Assembly (NCBI GenBank): GCA_020724865.1
Contig: DYGA01000003.1
Location: 62,001-126,000, forward strand
Direction: 5' to 3'
Source of the DNA: Candidatus Paceibacter sp.
GTDB lineage: Bacteria > Patescibacteria > ABY1 > S139-126
Length of the DNA stretch: 64,000 bases
Of this stretch, positions 23,480-31,163 are shown piece by piece; within the stretch, counting starts at the first letter, position 1; each line of letters begins with the position of its first letter. Below the pieces are notes generated by a model. That model was not told the origin of the DNA. It worked only from the letters and a program-made list of their open reading frames with translations, and ran no database searches. Made by a program: the position numbers and the translations under genes.

Positions 23480-24487
23480 TTACAGATTCTTTTGAGTAAG
23501 ATAGTCAGAATCAATAATTTTTTTTGTAATAAACGGTCTGATATCAGCTATTTTTTTAGATTGAATATAAAATCTTTTATTTTTATATTTTTTTAAATCT
23601 TTTAAAGCGTTATAGATTGCAGAAATGTAAACTTTTAACTGATGGCGTTTTATTGAATTGATTTTAATTATAGCTTGCCCCATTAAAATTAGCAGACTAT
23701 ATTGCCACCAAAGTTTAGTTGGTAAATTTTTGTATAAGGTAAAAATTAAATTTCGATAAGTATGATAGACGGCAAAATCTGACATTACTCCGGTTGTAGC
23801 TGAACCTTTGTGCCAACAGATGGCATCATTAGCCAAGCTGGCAGAAAAGCCAAAAAGTCTAGCTCTGAAACCTAAATCAAAATCTTCAGCATAAGCAAAA
23901 AAACTACTATCAAAATAATCATAGATTATACGTGATTCAAAGCCGATAGAAATTTGTTTTTCTTCTTTTGTTTGTTCTAATAATTTACGACTATAAAGAG
24001 CCGCACCGGCAGATGGGCAAAATAATATTTTGTCGTGAGATTTTATGTTGAAAGTAATTCCTGACATCATAAATTCAATACCTAAGCTGTCAATTTCATT
24101 TGGTTTGTCCATTTTTAACATGGTAGCTTGTATCATGTCAGAGTTAGTTTGCTCGGCATGATTTATTAAGTTTTTTAAGAAATTTTCCTGAACAATAATA
24201 TCATTATTTAAGGTTAAAATATATTTTATATTTTTGTCGGTTAGGATTTTTCTTATATTTATATTATTACCTTCAGCAAAACCTTTATTTTCTGCTGCAG
24301 TGTCAATAATTAAATTATCCCATTTAGAATATAGATTAGTTAAAGTAATTTCATCTTCACGTGATGATCCTTGAATAAGTAAATAAATTAAAAAATCTTT
24401 ATAAGTCTGACGTTGTAATGATTTCAAACAGTTGATAGTTAGTTTGACATTTTTATTGTGTAAAATAGATATACCAATTTTTGACAT
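23480..24487 (-). CDS. Family 2 glycosyltransferase, rhamnosyltransferase-like
   Basis: The 335-residue protein begins with GISILHNKNVKLTINCLKS, and has LIQGSSREDEI in place of the usual DNGS segment, ENKGFAEGNNINIR, TLNNDIIV (DxD equivalent) and FAYAEDFDLGFRARLFG, the acceptor motif of WbbL-like enzymes. It thus shares the layout of the protein at 19115 but is clearly divergent from it. It is encoded downstream of the flippase gene on the minus strand with a 1-base gap. The predicted role is transfer of a deoxyhexose during surface-glycan assembly. Confidence 0.82.
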   Translation of the reverse strand: MSKIGISILHNKNVKLTINCLKSLQRQTYKDFLIYLLIQGSSREDEITLTNLYSKWDNLIIDTAAENKGFAEGNNINIRKILTDKNIKYILTLNNDIIVQENFLKNLINHAEQTNSDMIQATMLKMDKPNEIDSLGIEFMMSGITFNIKSHDKILFCPSAGAALYSRKLLEQTKEEKQISIGFESRIIYDYFDSSFFAYAEDFDLGFRARLFGFSASLANDAICWHKGSATTGVMSDFAVYHTYRNLIFTLYKNLPTKLWWQYSLLILMGQAIIKINSIKRHQLKVYISAIYNALKDLKKYKNKRFYIQSKKIADIRPFITKKIIDSDYLTQKNL

Positions 24488-24488
24488 A

Positions 24489-25772
24489 TTAAAGTGGTTT
24501 ATTTATATTTGGTCCGATATTACTATTTATATGAACAAATTTTTTGTTCAAATAATATTCAACTAATCCAAAAATTATTAAACCAGAAATAATTTCCGTT
24601 AAGACTGTGGCCCAAGCTGCTCCTAAATAAGAAAATTTTGGTATCCAGTAAAAATTTAAAACTATATTTATGATCATGCCTAAGCCAGTTGCAAGGGTAT
24701 AGGTTAATTGTTTGCCAAGTGCATTTAGGGTGTAAAGCCATACATGAGCTAAAAAAGAAAAAAAGACAGCCAAACTTAGTATATAGAAAATATTGACAGC
24801 TGGTGAAAATTCTATCCCATAAATATAAATTATTAACCATTTGGCTATAGCTGTAGTTATACCCAATATCAATAAACCTGCCAAAGTCATAAGATAAAGT
24901 GTTTGACGATAAAGTTTACGGCAAGCAGTAAGTGATTCTTTAGCTAATTGTGACAATTTTGGGTAAACTGACATTATTAAAACATAGGCGACAAATGTTA
25001 ATGAAAAAATAAGTAAATAAGCAGCATTGTACCAGGCAGTTGGTTGGTCGCCTTTAATGATTGATAACATAACCGTGTCAATACGAAAATAAATAATTAC
25101 AAACATATTAGCTAGAGCTAGAGGCCAAGCTTGTTTTAAAATATTTTTTATAATTTTATTATTCCATTGCCAGCCAAATGAAGTAAATTTTTTCTTTATA
25201 ATTATTATACTTATTACTAGAGCATAGGTAGCAGCAATAAAATATGACCAAACTACGGCGGTTAATGATTTTTGCAATACTGCATAAATGATTAGAGCTA
25301 AAAGAAATAAATGTTGGCTTATTTTAATAAAAGCTTCATATTTAAATTTTTCATATGCTTTAAAAATTGAACGTAACAATTCGGCTAAAGTGTATATTAT
25401 TAAATAAGCGCCCGCAATTATTATTAATTCTTTAATAAATTTAGGTTTATTGAGTAAAAGGGTACTGATTACAATTAAACCATAAGTAATAAATCCAATT
25501 ACTATTTTTAAAGAGAAAAAATTGCTTAATATTTTTTTAACATCATTTTTATTTATACTGATATCGCGAATTGCTATCATGGTCAGGCCAAAATCTGCTA
25601 TCACTTGCCAGATTTGGGCAAAAGCTAAAACAAAAGCAAATTGTCCATAAACTGTTTGGCCTAATTTACGTGCGATTAAAATACTAACAAAAAAAAGAAT
25701 AAGTATAGATATGCCTTCAGATATAGCCAGATAAGATGTATTTTTTCTTAAAATTTTTTGCATTGCTGACAT
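24489..25772 (-). CDS. Wzx-type polysaccharide flippase
   Basis: The 427-residue polytopic protein has about 12-14 transmembrane helices and the N-terminal layout of the oligosaccharide flippase family (MATE/MOP superfamily): NTSYLAISEGISILI, then ARKLGQTVYGQFAFVLAFAQ, IADFGLTMIAIRDIS and later YFRIDTVMLSIIKGD. It would translocate polyprenyl-diphosphate-linked glycan units across the membrane. A -10 box on the minus strand puts the start of transcription exactly on the ATG at 25772; another in-frame ATG lies 9 bases inside. The divergent gene at 25842 begins in the same way. Confidence 0.88.
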   Translation of the reverse strand: MSAMQKILRKNTSYLAISEGISILILFFVSILIARKLGQTVYGQFAFVLAFAQIWQVIADFGLTMIAIRDISINKNDVKKILSNFFSLKIVIGFITYGLIVISTLLLNKPKFIKELIIIAGAYLIIYTLAELLRSIFKAYEKFKYEAFIKISQHLFLLALIIYAVLQKSLTAVVWSYFIAATYALVISIIIIKKKFTSFGWQWNNKIIKNILKQAWPLALANMFVIIYFRIDTVMLSIIKGDQPTAWYNAAYLLIFSLTFVAYVLIMSVYPKLSQLAKESLTACRKLYRQTLYLMTLAGLLILGITTAIAKWLIIYIYGIEFSPAVNIFYILSLAVFFSFLAHVWLYTLNALGKQLTYTLATGLGMIINIVLNFYWIPKFSYLGAAWATVLTEIISGLIIFGLVEYYLNKKFVHINSNIGPNINKPL

Positions 25773-25778
25773 AAATAT

Positions 25779-25807
25779 ATTGTATCAATCTTTAGTAGAA
25801 TTGGGAA
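25779..25807 (-). promoter_or_regulatory. Leaderless promoter of the flippase gene
   Basis: On the minus strand: TTCCCA (25802-25807), 17-base spacer, TACAAT (25779-25784). The expected start is 25772, the A of the ATG. Confidence 0.55.
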
Positions 25808-25823
25808 TGAATTAAAGCTAAAA

Positions 25824-25835
25824 TTTTGCTATAAT
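25824..25835 (+). promoter_or_regulatory. Extended -10 box, leaderless start of the 289-aa gene
   Basis: TTTTGCTATAAT with TATAAT at 25830-25835 and the TGn extension. The expected start is 25842, exactly the A of the ATG. No -35 match at normal spacing, as is common for extended -10 promoters. It lies back-to-back with the flippase promoter in a 69-base divergent gap. Confidence 0.6.
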
Positions 25836-25841
25836 AATAAT

Positions 25842-26711
25842 ATGCAACTAAATAAAATTACTCGAATTATTAATTTAGTCATGATATTGTTGGGTGTTTT
25901 ATTTTTATTTTTTTTAGTTTGGTACGATATTAATCCTTCGGGGAAAAGATCAATAGAGCACAGTTTTAAAAAACCAAATAAATTGGTCTATGGTCCATAT
26001 CCTGCTGATCGATTAACAAATAAAAGTAGTGAAAATTATTGGGAAGTTGTTATTGATCCAATATATTTTGATTTATATATTCCGAGACTTTATCAACGTA
26101 TTTCATTTAGTGCCATTTTTAAAACTGATAGTAATAAAGCTGTAATTGCTTTAGGCGGATTAGGCAGCGATCAAGGTTGGCAAATAACCCTCAAACCCGC
26201 ATATAATGGTTATTTAGAAAATTTAAGTTTAAATTGCAAAGTTTTTCTTGATGATGATGATAAAATTTCTGTTTGTGCTGGACGAAATCAATCGCTTCCC
26301 GAAATGAAAATTTGGCAGGATATTTTTAGAATATTTCCTGACGCCGACTATGTTATGTATTATTTACCAGCAGATAAAATGGAATCCATTGATAAAATTG
26401 ATAATTTGAAAATTGGTTTATGGGAAAATAGTTTAACAGAAAATGATTTTGATTTTTTGCTTACCGGTTATCAACCCCCTGAAGATTTGGGAGATGGTTG
26501 GAAAAAAGCTACAGTGATTTTTTCTCCAGATGAATTATGGTTAGCCGGACATATATATAAATTTGTAATTTCCATACCTGATTTATCAAATCGGGGCGGT
26601 CAAGTAAAATTACAAGCCGTTGAATTTTATTTAGAAAAGGAACCCATTAACCGTTATAATTTTCAGGAAAAATTTTTGCGCTTTTGGCAAAGATTAAAAT
26701 CCCGATTTTAA
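25842..26711 (+). CDS. Membrane-anchored protein of unknown function in glycan region
   Basis: The 289-residue protein has one N-terminal transmembrane helix (about 9-30) and an exported, strand-rich domain of about 255 residues. Recognisable patterns are YGPYPADRLTNKSS after the membrane segment, LGGLGSDQGWQITLKPAYNG, and a C-terminal stretch with KLQAVEFYLEKEP. No catalytic motif or known family is evident; the repeated alternation of short strands resembles a jelly-roll or carbohydrate-binding fold, which would suit its location next to the flippase and glycosyltransferases. It is followed by a small membrane protein gene after 3 bases. Confidence 0.6.
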   Translation: MQLNKITRIINLVMILLGVLFLFFLVWYDINPSGKRSIEHSFKKPNKLVYGPYPADRLTNKSSENYWEVVIDPIYFDLYIPRLYQRISFSAIFKTDSNKAVIALGGLGSDQGWQITLKPAYNGYLENLSLNCKVFLDDDDKISVCAGRNQSLPEMKIWQDIFRIFPDADYVMYYLPADKMESIDKIDNLKIGLWENSLTENDFDFLLTGYQPPEDLGDGWKKATVIFSPDELWLAGHIYKFVISIPDLSNRGGQVKLQAVEFYLEKEPINRYNFQEKFLRFWQRLKSRF

Positions 26712-26714
26712 TTT

Positions 26715-27092
26715 ATGGATATGAATAATATATATTGGCAAAGGATTACTAGGATTTTTTTATATTGGTCTATAATTTTTTTTATTTTATTGTTAATTTT
26801 AGAAGATTTAAAACCTTTTTTGGTAAAAACACATTTTACACCACATTGGTTAGTCCCCATTATATTAGTTTTGTTTTTTTATCAGGTATTTAGTCATGAT
26901 AATTATCAACCTGCTTTACCAAATGAAAAAAAATTAACAATTTTTGGCTGGATTGTGGGTATTGTTTGCTGGATAATTATCTATTTATATTTTTCCAATA
27001 AATTTTTGAGTTTTATTAGCGGTGGATGCATTTTTATTTTAGTACGACAATATTTAGCTAAAATAAAAAATCAAGCAGATCATTTGCTTTAA
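26715..27092 (+). CDS. Small polytopic membrane protein
   Basis: The 125-residue product has about four hydrophobic segments (roughly 12-27, 43-59, 74-92 and 95-110), short charged loops and a basic C-terminus. I recognise no family. It follows the 289-residue protein gene by 3 bases and is probably co-expressed. It might act with the exported partner as a membrane platform, but nothing in the sequence shows this. Confidence 0.6.
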   Translation: MDMNNIYWQRITRIFLYWSIIFFILLLILEDLKPFLVKTHFTPHWLVPIILVLFFYQVFSHDNYQPALPNEKKLTIFGWIVGIVCWIIIYLYFSNKFLSFISGGCIFILVRQYLAKIKNQADHLL

Positions 27093-27118
27093 ATTAAATT
27101 TTTATTTAATATGTTATT

Positions 27119-27607
27119 ATGATAAGCGGTGTAATAATAAAAAAATTAAAAGTTCACGCGGATATCCCTGATACTGAAGAAGTATTAGTTCAACCTGGGT
27201 TTTTGATGGAGGTTTTGCGGGCTGATGACAATTTGTTAAAAAAATTTGGGCAAACAACCTTTACTGTTGCTTATCAGGGAACAATAAAAGCCTTTCACTA
27301 TCATGAAAAGCAAGATGATTTATGGTTTGTTGCTACAGGTAGAGCTATGGTAGTACTTTATGATATAAGAGAAAATTCACCAACTTTTGGTCAAACTCAA
27401 GTTATTTATGCTGGAGTTGACGATTATAAATTAATTGTTATTCCCGTTGGCGTAGCTCACGGTTATAAAGTTTTATCTCCAGAACCAGTGTTACTTTTTT
27501 ATCATACAACCGAATGCTACAATCCTGATAATCCAGACGAAAAAAGGATAGCATTTGATGATGTTAAGATTGGGTTTGATTGGAATTCTTTGCCTCCAGA
27601 AACATAA
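27119..27607 (+). CDS. dTDP-4-dehydrorhamnose 3,5-epimerase family protein (RmlC-like cupin)
   Basis: RmlC epimerises dTDP-4-keto-6-deoxyglucose at C3 and C5 in dTDP-rhamnose synthesis. The 162-residue cupin has GTIKAFHYHEKQDDLW (containing the catalytic His region), YDIRENSPTFGQTQ, VIPVGVAHGYKVLS, and FYHTTECYNPDNPDEKRIAFDD followed by FDW, each matching RmlC in order. It is somewhat shorter than the usual 180 residues and differs around the active-site His (AFHYHEK where RmlC usually has GLHYQ or GLHFQ), so another epimerase or isomerase in the family is possible. rmlB, rmlD and rmlA follow within 4 kb, which supports the rhamnose role. Confidence 0.78.
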   Translation: MISGVIIKKLKVHADIPDTEEVLVQPGFLMEVLRADDNLLKKFGQTTFTVAYQGTIKAFHYHEKQDDLWFVATGRAMVVLYDIRENSPTFGQTQVIYAGVDDYKLIVIPVGVAHGYKVLSPEPVLLFYHTTECYNPDNPDEKRIAFDDVKIGFDWNSLPPET

Positions 27608-27632
27608 TTAAATATAATTTAATATTATTAAT

Positions 27633-28049
27633 ATGCATGACTGTATTTTTTGTAAAATTGTAGTTGGTGAAGTTCCTAGTGAAAAAGTTTATGAGGATGA
27701 TGATACCTTAGCTTTTTTAGATATTTCCCCAATAACTAAAGGGCATGTTTTAGTAATAACCAAAAAACACTATAAAGATTTATTGGAAACACCATCTTCA
27801 GATCTAGAAAAATGTATTCTTACCATAAAAAAAATTGCTCCAAAGTTGTTGATTGCTTTGGAAGCTGACGGTTTTAATATAGGTTTAAATAATGGCGAAG
27901 CGTCTGGTCAAGTGATTAAACATATTCATTTTCATATTATTCCCAGGTATCATAACGATAATTTAAGGATGTGGGAGGGGCAATCTTATCAAGAAGGTGA
28001 AATGAAAGATTATGGTGATAAAATAAGAAAATTTACTATTGAATTATAA
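27633..28049 (+). CDS. HIT family nucleotide-binding protein
   Basis: The 138-residue protein has CIFCKIVVGEVPSEKVYEDD at its start and the histidine triad IKHIHFHIIPR (HxHxHxx) near residue 105, so it is a HIT hydrolase, usually acting on nucleoside phosphoramidates or AMP-linked substrates. The paired N-terminal cysteines are typical of the Zn-containing HINT-like branch. Its place between rmlC-like and rmlB genes is unusual for a sugar operon, and may reflect simple co-transcription. The active-site His is present, so it should be catalytic. Confidence 0.9.
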   Translation: MHDCIFCKIVVGEVPSEKVYEDDDTLAFLDISPITKGHVLVITKKHYKDLLETPSSDLEKCILTIKKIAPKLLIALEADGFNIGLNNGEASGQVIKHIHFHIIPRYHNDNLRMWEGQSYQEGEMKDYGDKIRKFTIEL

Positions 28050-28099
28050 TTTATAAAATAAAGAATATTATTTTTTTATTATAAATTAATTTTAAAAGC

Positions 28100-29086
28100 A
28101 TGAAAATATTGGTGACTGGAGGTGCTGGATTTATTGGCAGCAATTTTATTAATTATTGGTTAAATAAATATCCTCATGATCAGATTATCAATTTGGATAA
28201 GTTAACATACGCTGGTAATTTAGAAAATTTAAATGCAGTCAAAGATAATCCCAATTATAGCTTTATTCAAGGAGATATTGCCGATATAAAATTGTTGGAT
28301 AGTATATTGCCGGGAGTTAGTTTAGTAATACATTTTGCTGCAGAATCACATGTTGATCGGTCAATAATTGGACCGGCAATTTTTATACAGACCAATGTTT
28401 TAGGTACCCAAGTATTATTAGATGCTTGTTTAAAGCATAAAATTGGTCATTTCCATCACGTATCAACTGACGAAGTATTTGGAGCCCTGTCTCTTGATTC
28501 TGAGGTTAAATTTAGCGAAATAACGCCTTATAATCCACGTTCTCCTTATAGTGCTTCCAAAGCCGCTTCTGATCACTTGGTACGTTCCTATGGAATTACA
28601 TTTGGTCTTAAATATACAATTACTAATTGTTCAAATAATTTTGGACCTTATCAGTATCCAGAAAAGTTTTTACCGCTTATGATTACTAATTTATTGCAGG
28701 ATAAAAAAGTCCCAGTTTATGGTGACGGATTATATGTGCGTGATTGGTTGTATGTAGAAGATCACTGTCAAGCAATTGATTTAGTCGTCCATTCCGGAAA
28801 AATCGGTGAAACTTATTGTATCGGCGGTATGACCGAAGATATTAATAACTTACAGATTACTAAAAAAGTTTTAGCTATAATGGGTAAAGATGAATCTTAT
28901 ATTCAATTTGTTGAAGATCGTCCCGGTCATGATCGTCGTTATGCTGTTGATTGGACTAAAGCAAAAAATGAGCTTGGTTATAAACCGGTTTATGATTTTG
29001 ATAATTATTTGGTGAAAACAGTAAATTGGTATCGAGAAAATGAAAAATGGTGGAGAAAATTAATAGGTCAGACAAATAATTTTTAG
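28100..29086 (+). CDS. rfbB: dTDP-glucose 4,6-dehydratase
   Basis: RfbB (RmlB) converts dTDP-glucose to dTDP-4-keto-6-deoxyglucose with bound NAD. The 328-residue protein has VTGGAGFIGSNFINYW (dinucleotide binding), LDKLTYAGNLENL, HFAAESHVDRSI, VSTDEVFGAL with the Thr-Asp-Glu catalytic set, and YSASKAASDHLVRSYG (Tyr-x3-Lys). NCSNNFGPYQYPEKFLPL and GDGLYVRDWLYVEDH are RmlB hallmarks. It is standard length. The gene lies in the rml cluster with rmlC-like, rmlD and rmlA. Confidence 0.95.
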   Translation: MKILVTGGAGFIGSNFINYWLNKYPHDQIINLDKLTYAGNLENLNAVKDNPNYSFIQGDIADIKLLDSILPGVSLVIHFAAESHVDRSIIGPAIFIQTNVLGTQVLLDACLKHKIGHFHHVSTDEVFGALSLDSEVKFSEITPYNPRSPYSASKAASDHLVRSYGITFGLKYTITNCSNNFGPYQYPEKFLPLMITNLLQDKKVPVYGDGLYVRDWLYVEDHCQAIDLVVHSGKIGETYCIGGMTEDINNLQITKKVLAIMGKDESYIQFVEDRPGHDRRYAVDWTKAKNELGYKPVYDFDNYLVKTVNWYRENEKWWRKLIGQTNNF

Positions 29087-29108
29087 TATTTTTTATAAAT
29101 TATATTCT

Positions 29109-29954
29109 ATGAAAAAAATTTTAATATTAGGTGCAGACGGAATGCTTGGACATGATTTGGCAAAAGTTTTTGCTGAATATAATCCGTGGCTGTGGGACAA
29201 AACAGAACTTGATATAACAGATGAAAAAAACGTGATGGAAAAAATCACCATCACAAAACCAGATATTATTATAAATTCGGCCGCCTATACCAATGTTGAC
29301 GGTGCGGAGGCAGATAATGAGATTGCTTATAAAGTTAATGCTGATGCGGTTGGTTTTATAACTAACGCTGCCAAAGTTATAAATGCTAAAGTTGTGCAAA
29401 TTAGCACTGAATATGTTTTTAGTGGTGAAAATAAAAATGGCTATAATGAAGAAGATAAAACTAACCCTATCAATTTTTACGGACAATCAAAAGCAGCTGG
29501 CGAAAAAATATTAATTAGTTCTGGAGTTGATTATTTTTTAATCAGAACTTCGTGGCTATATGGTCAAGCGTCGCAAAAAGGCAAACCCAGGGGGAAAAAT
29601 TTTATTGATACAATCTTAGAGAAAGCTAAAACTAACGATGATTTAAAGGTGGTAAATGACCAGTTTGGACATCCAACTTATACGTATGATTTATCACAAG
29701 CAATTAAATCTTTACTTTGGGAGAATTATCCTACCGGCATATATCATTTAATAAATGAAGGGGTGGCCTCTTGGTATGATTTGGCGAAATATGCTTTGCA
29801 GATAAAAAATATGAATGCTAAAATAAAACCGTGTTCAAGTGATGATTTTCCACATATTGCCCAAAGACCTAAGTTTTCAATATTAAACAATAACAAATTT
29901 CCTAAATTGAGAAATTGGCAATTGGCAGTAGAGGACTATTTAAATAATAAATAG
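29109..29954 (+). CDS. rfbD: dTDP-4-dehydrorhamnose reductase
   Basis: RfbD (RmlD) reduces dTDP-4-keto-rhamnose to dTDP-rhamnose. The 281-residue protein shows ILGADGMLGHDLAKVF (NAD(P)-binding), WDKTELDITDE, DIIINSAAYTNVDGAE, QISTEYVFSGEN (Ser/Thr catalytic), NFYGQSKAAGEKIL (Tyr-x3-Lys) and FLIRTSWLYG. All are standard for the family. It is encoded 22 bases after rfbB and before a NUDIX gene. Confidence 0.93.
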   Translation: MKKILILGADGMLGHDLAKVFAEYNPWLWDKTELDITDEKNVMEKITITKPDIIINSAAYTNVDGAEADNEIAYKVNADAVGFITNAAKVINAKVVQISTEYVFSGENKNGYNEEDKTNPINFYGQSKAAGEKILISSGVDYFLIRTSWLYGQASQKGKPRGKNFIDTILEKAKTNDDLKVVNDQFGHPTYTYDLSQAIKSLLWENYPTGIYHLINEGVASWYDLAKYALQIKNMNAKIKPCSSDDFPHIAQRPKFSILNNNKFPKLRNWQLAVEDYLNNK

Positions 29955-29977
29955 ATTAATTCTTAATTCTAAATAAT

Positions 29978-30427
29978 ATGCCTCACGATTTTAAAATATC
30001 AGTCAATGCAATTATACCCAGAGAAGGTGAAGTATTATTGGTGAAAAGGTCCGATCGGGATATGTGGAGATTGCCCGGCGGCGAACTAGCATTAGGGGAA
30101 ACTATTGATGAAGCAATAATAAAGCTGATCCACCAAAAGTTGGGTTTAACTATAAGCATTGAAAGGGTTATTGGTTTATATTCTAAACCAATACAAAATG
30201 AATTAGTTGTTTTATTTTTAGTTAAGTTGATGAACAAACGGCAAACCCCAAAACCGAGTGGTAATTATGTCGCAGCTGATTATTTTCCAGTAGATAAATT
30301 ACCCGATAATTTTCCTGACAAAAATTATGAACGTGTTGAAGATTACAAAGAAAATTATAAAGATGTGGTTATACGCACTCAAATGTCAGCACCATCTAGT
30401 TTAAAATTTCCCAATTTGGGAAAATAG
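29978..30427 (+). CDS. NUDIX-fold protein with altered Nudix box
   Basis: The 149-residue protein has the NUDIX layout: strands with LVKRSDRDMWRLPGGEL, then GGELALGETIDEAII and IKLIHQKLGLTI. In the canonical box Gx5Ex7REUxEExGU, the first Gly and Glu are kept, but the REUxEE part reads KLIHQK, so the metal-binding glutamates are lost. GDP-mannose mannosyl hydrolase also departs from the box at this site and works on GDP-sugars, so a sugar-nucleotide substrate is possible. The gene is between rfbD and rfbA, with a 4-base gap to rfbA. It may be a binding rather than catalytic protein. Confidence 0.78.
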   Translation: MPHDFKISVNAIIPREGEVLLVKRSDRDMWRLPGGELALGETIDEAIIKLIHQKLGLTISIERVIGLYSKPIQNELVVLFLVKLMNKRQTPKPSGNYVAADYFPVDKLPDNFPDKNYERVEDYKENYKDVVIRTQMSAPSSLKFPNLGK

Positions 30428-30431
30428 GATT

Positions 30432-31163
30432 ATGAAAGGTATTATTTTAGCCGGCGGAAAGGCAACAAGATTAAGACCCTTAACTTTAATCACCAGTAAA
30501 CAACTTTTACCGGTTTATAACAAACCGATGATTTTTTATCCATTATTTACTTTACTGAGAGCTGGTATTAGAGAGATTTTAATTATTATTTCACCAGAAT
30601 ACGCCGGTCATTTTATGCGGTTGCTTGGTTCCGGCAAACAATTTAATGCCAAATTTACTTATGAAATTCAAGAATATCCTAGAGGCTTAGCAGATGCTTT
30701 TATAATTGGTGAAGATTTTATTGATAATGGAAATGTAGCGATGATTTTAGGAGATAATATTTTTGCTGACGATTTAAGTCAGGATATAAAAAATTTTATC
30801 AAAGGAGGGATGGTTTTTGCTAAATATGTAAATGATCCGGAAAGATACGGAGTAGTCGATTTTGATGCTAATGGTCGAGCATTATCTATTGAAGAAAAAC
30901 CAAAAAATCCAAAAAGTAATTATTGTGTCACTGGTTTATACGTCTATGATCAGCAAGTCATTGAAATCGCCAAAAATCTTAAACCTTCTGCTAGAGGCGA
31001 ATTGGAAATAACTGATATTAATAATTTTTATTTACAAAAAGGACAATTAGAGGTGAAGGTTATAAAAAACAATTGGTTTGATGCTGGTACGTTTGATTCT
31101 TTACTTAAGGCATCAAATTGGGTAGCGGAAAATCAGTCTCTTTGGGAAGAATTTCAATCATAA
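30432..31163 (+). CDS. rfbA: Glucose-1-phosphate thymidylyltransferase, short form
   Basis: RfbA (RmlA) makes dTDP-glucose from dTTP and glucose-1-phosphate. The 243-residue protein has GIILAGGKATRLRPLT (nucleotide-binding G-x-G-x-RL), TSKQLLPVYNKPMIFYPL, IQEYPRGLADAF, MILGDNIF (metal Asp), and SIEEKPKNPKSNYCVTGLYVYD. It lacks about 45-50 C-terminal residues found in the 290-residue RmlA enzymes, which carry part of the regulatory site, so it is a short sugar-nucleotidyltransferase form. The start follows the NUDIX stop by 4 bases; the 3' end overlaps a convergent gene by 59 bases. Confidence 0.9.
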   Translation: MKGIILAGGKATRLRPLTLITSKQLLPVYNKPMIFYPLFTLLRAGIREILIIISPEYAGHFMRLLGSGKQFNAKFTYEIQEYPRGLADAFIIGEDFIDNGNVAMILGDNIFADDLSQDIKNFIKGGMVFAKYVNDPERYGVVDFDANGRALSIEEKPKNPKSNYCVTGLYVYDQQVIEIAKNLKPSARGELEITDINNFYLQKGQLEVKVIKNNWFDAGTFDSLLKASNWVAENQSLWEEFQS

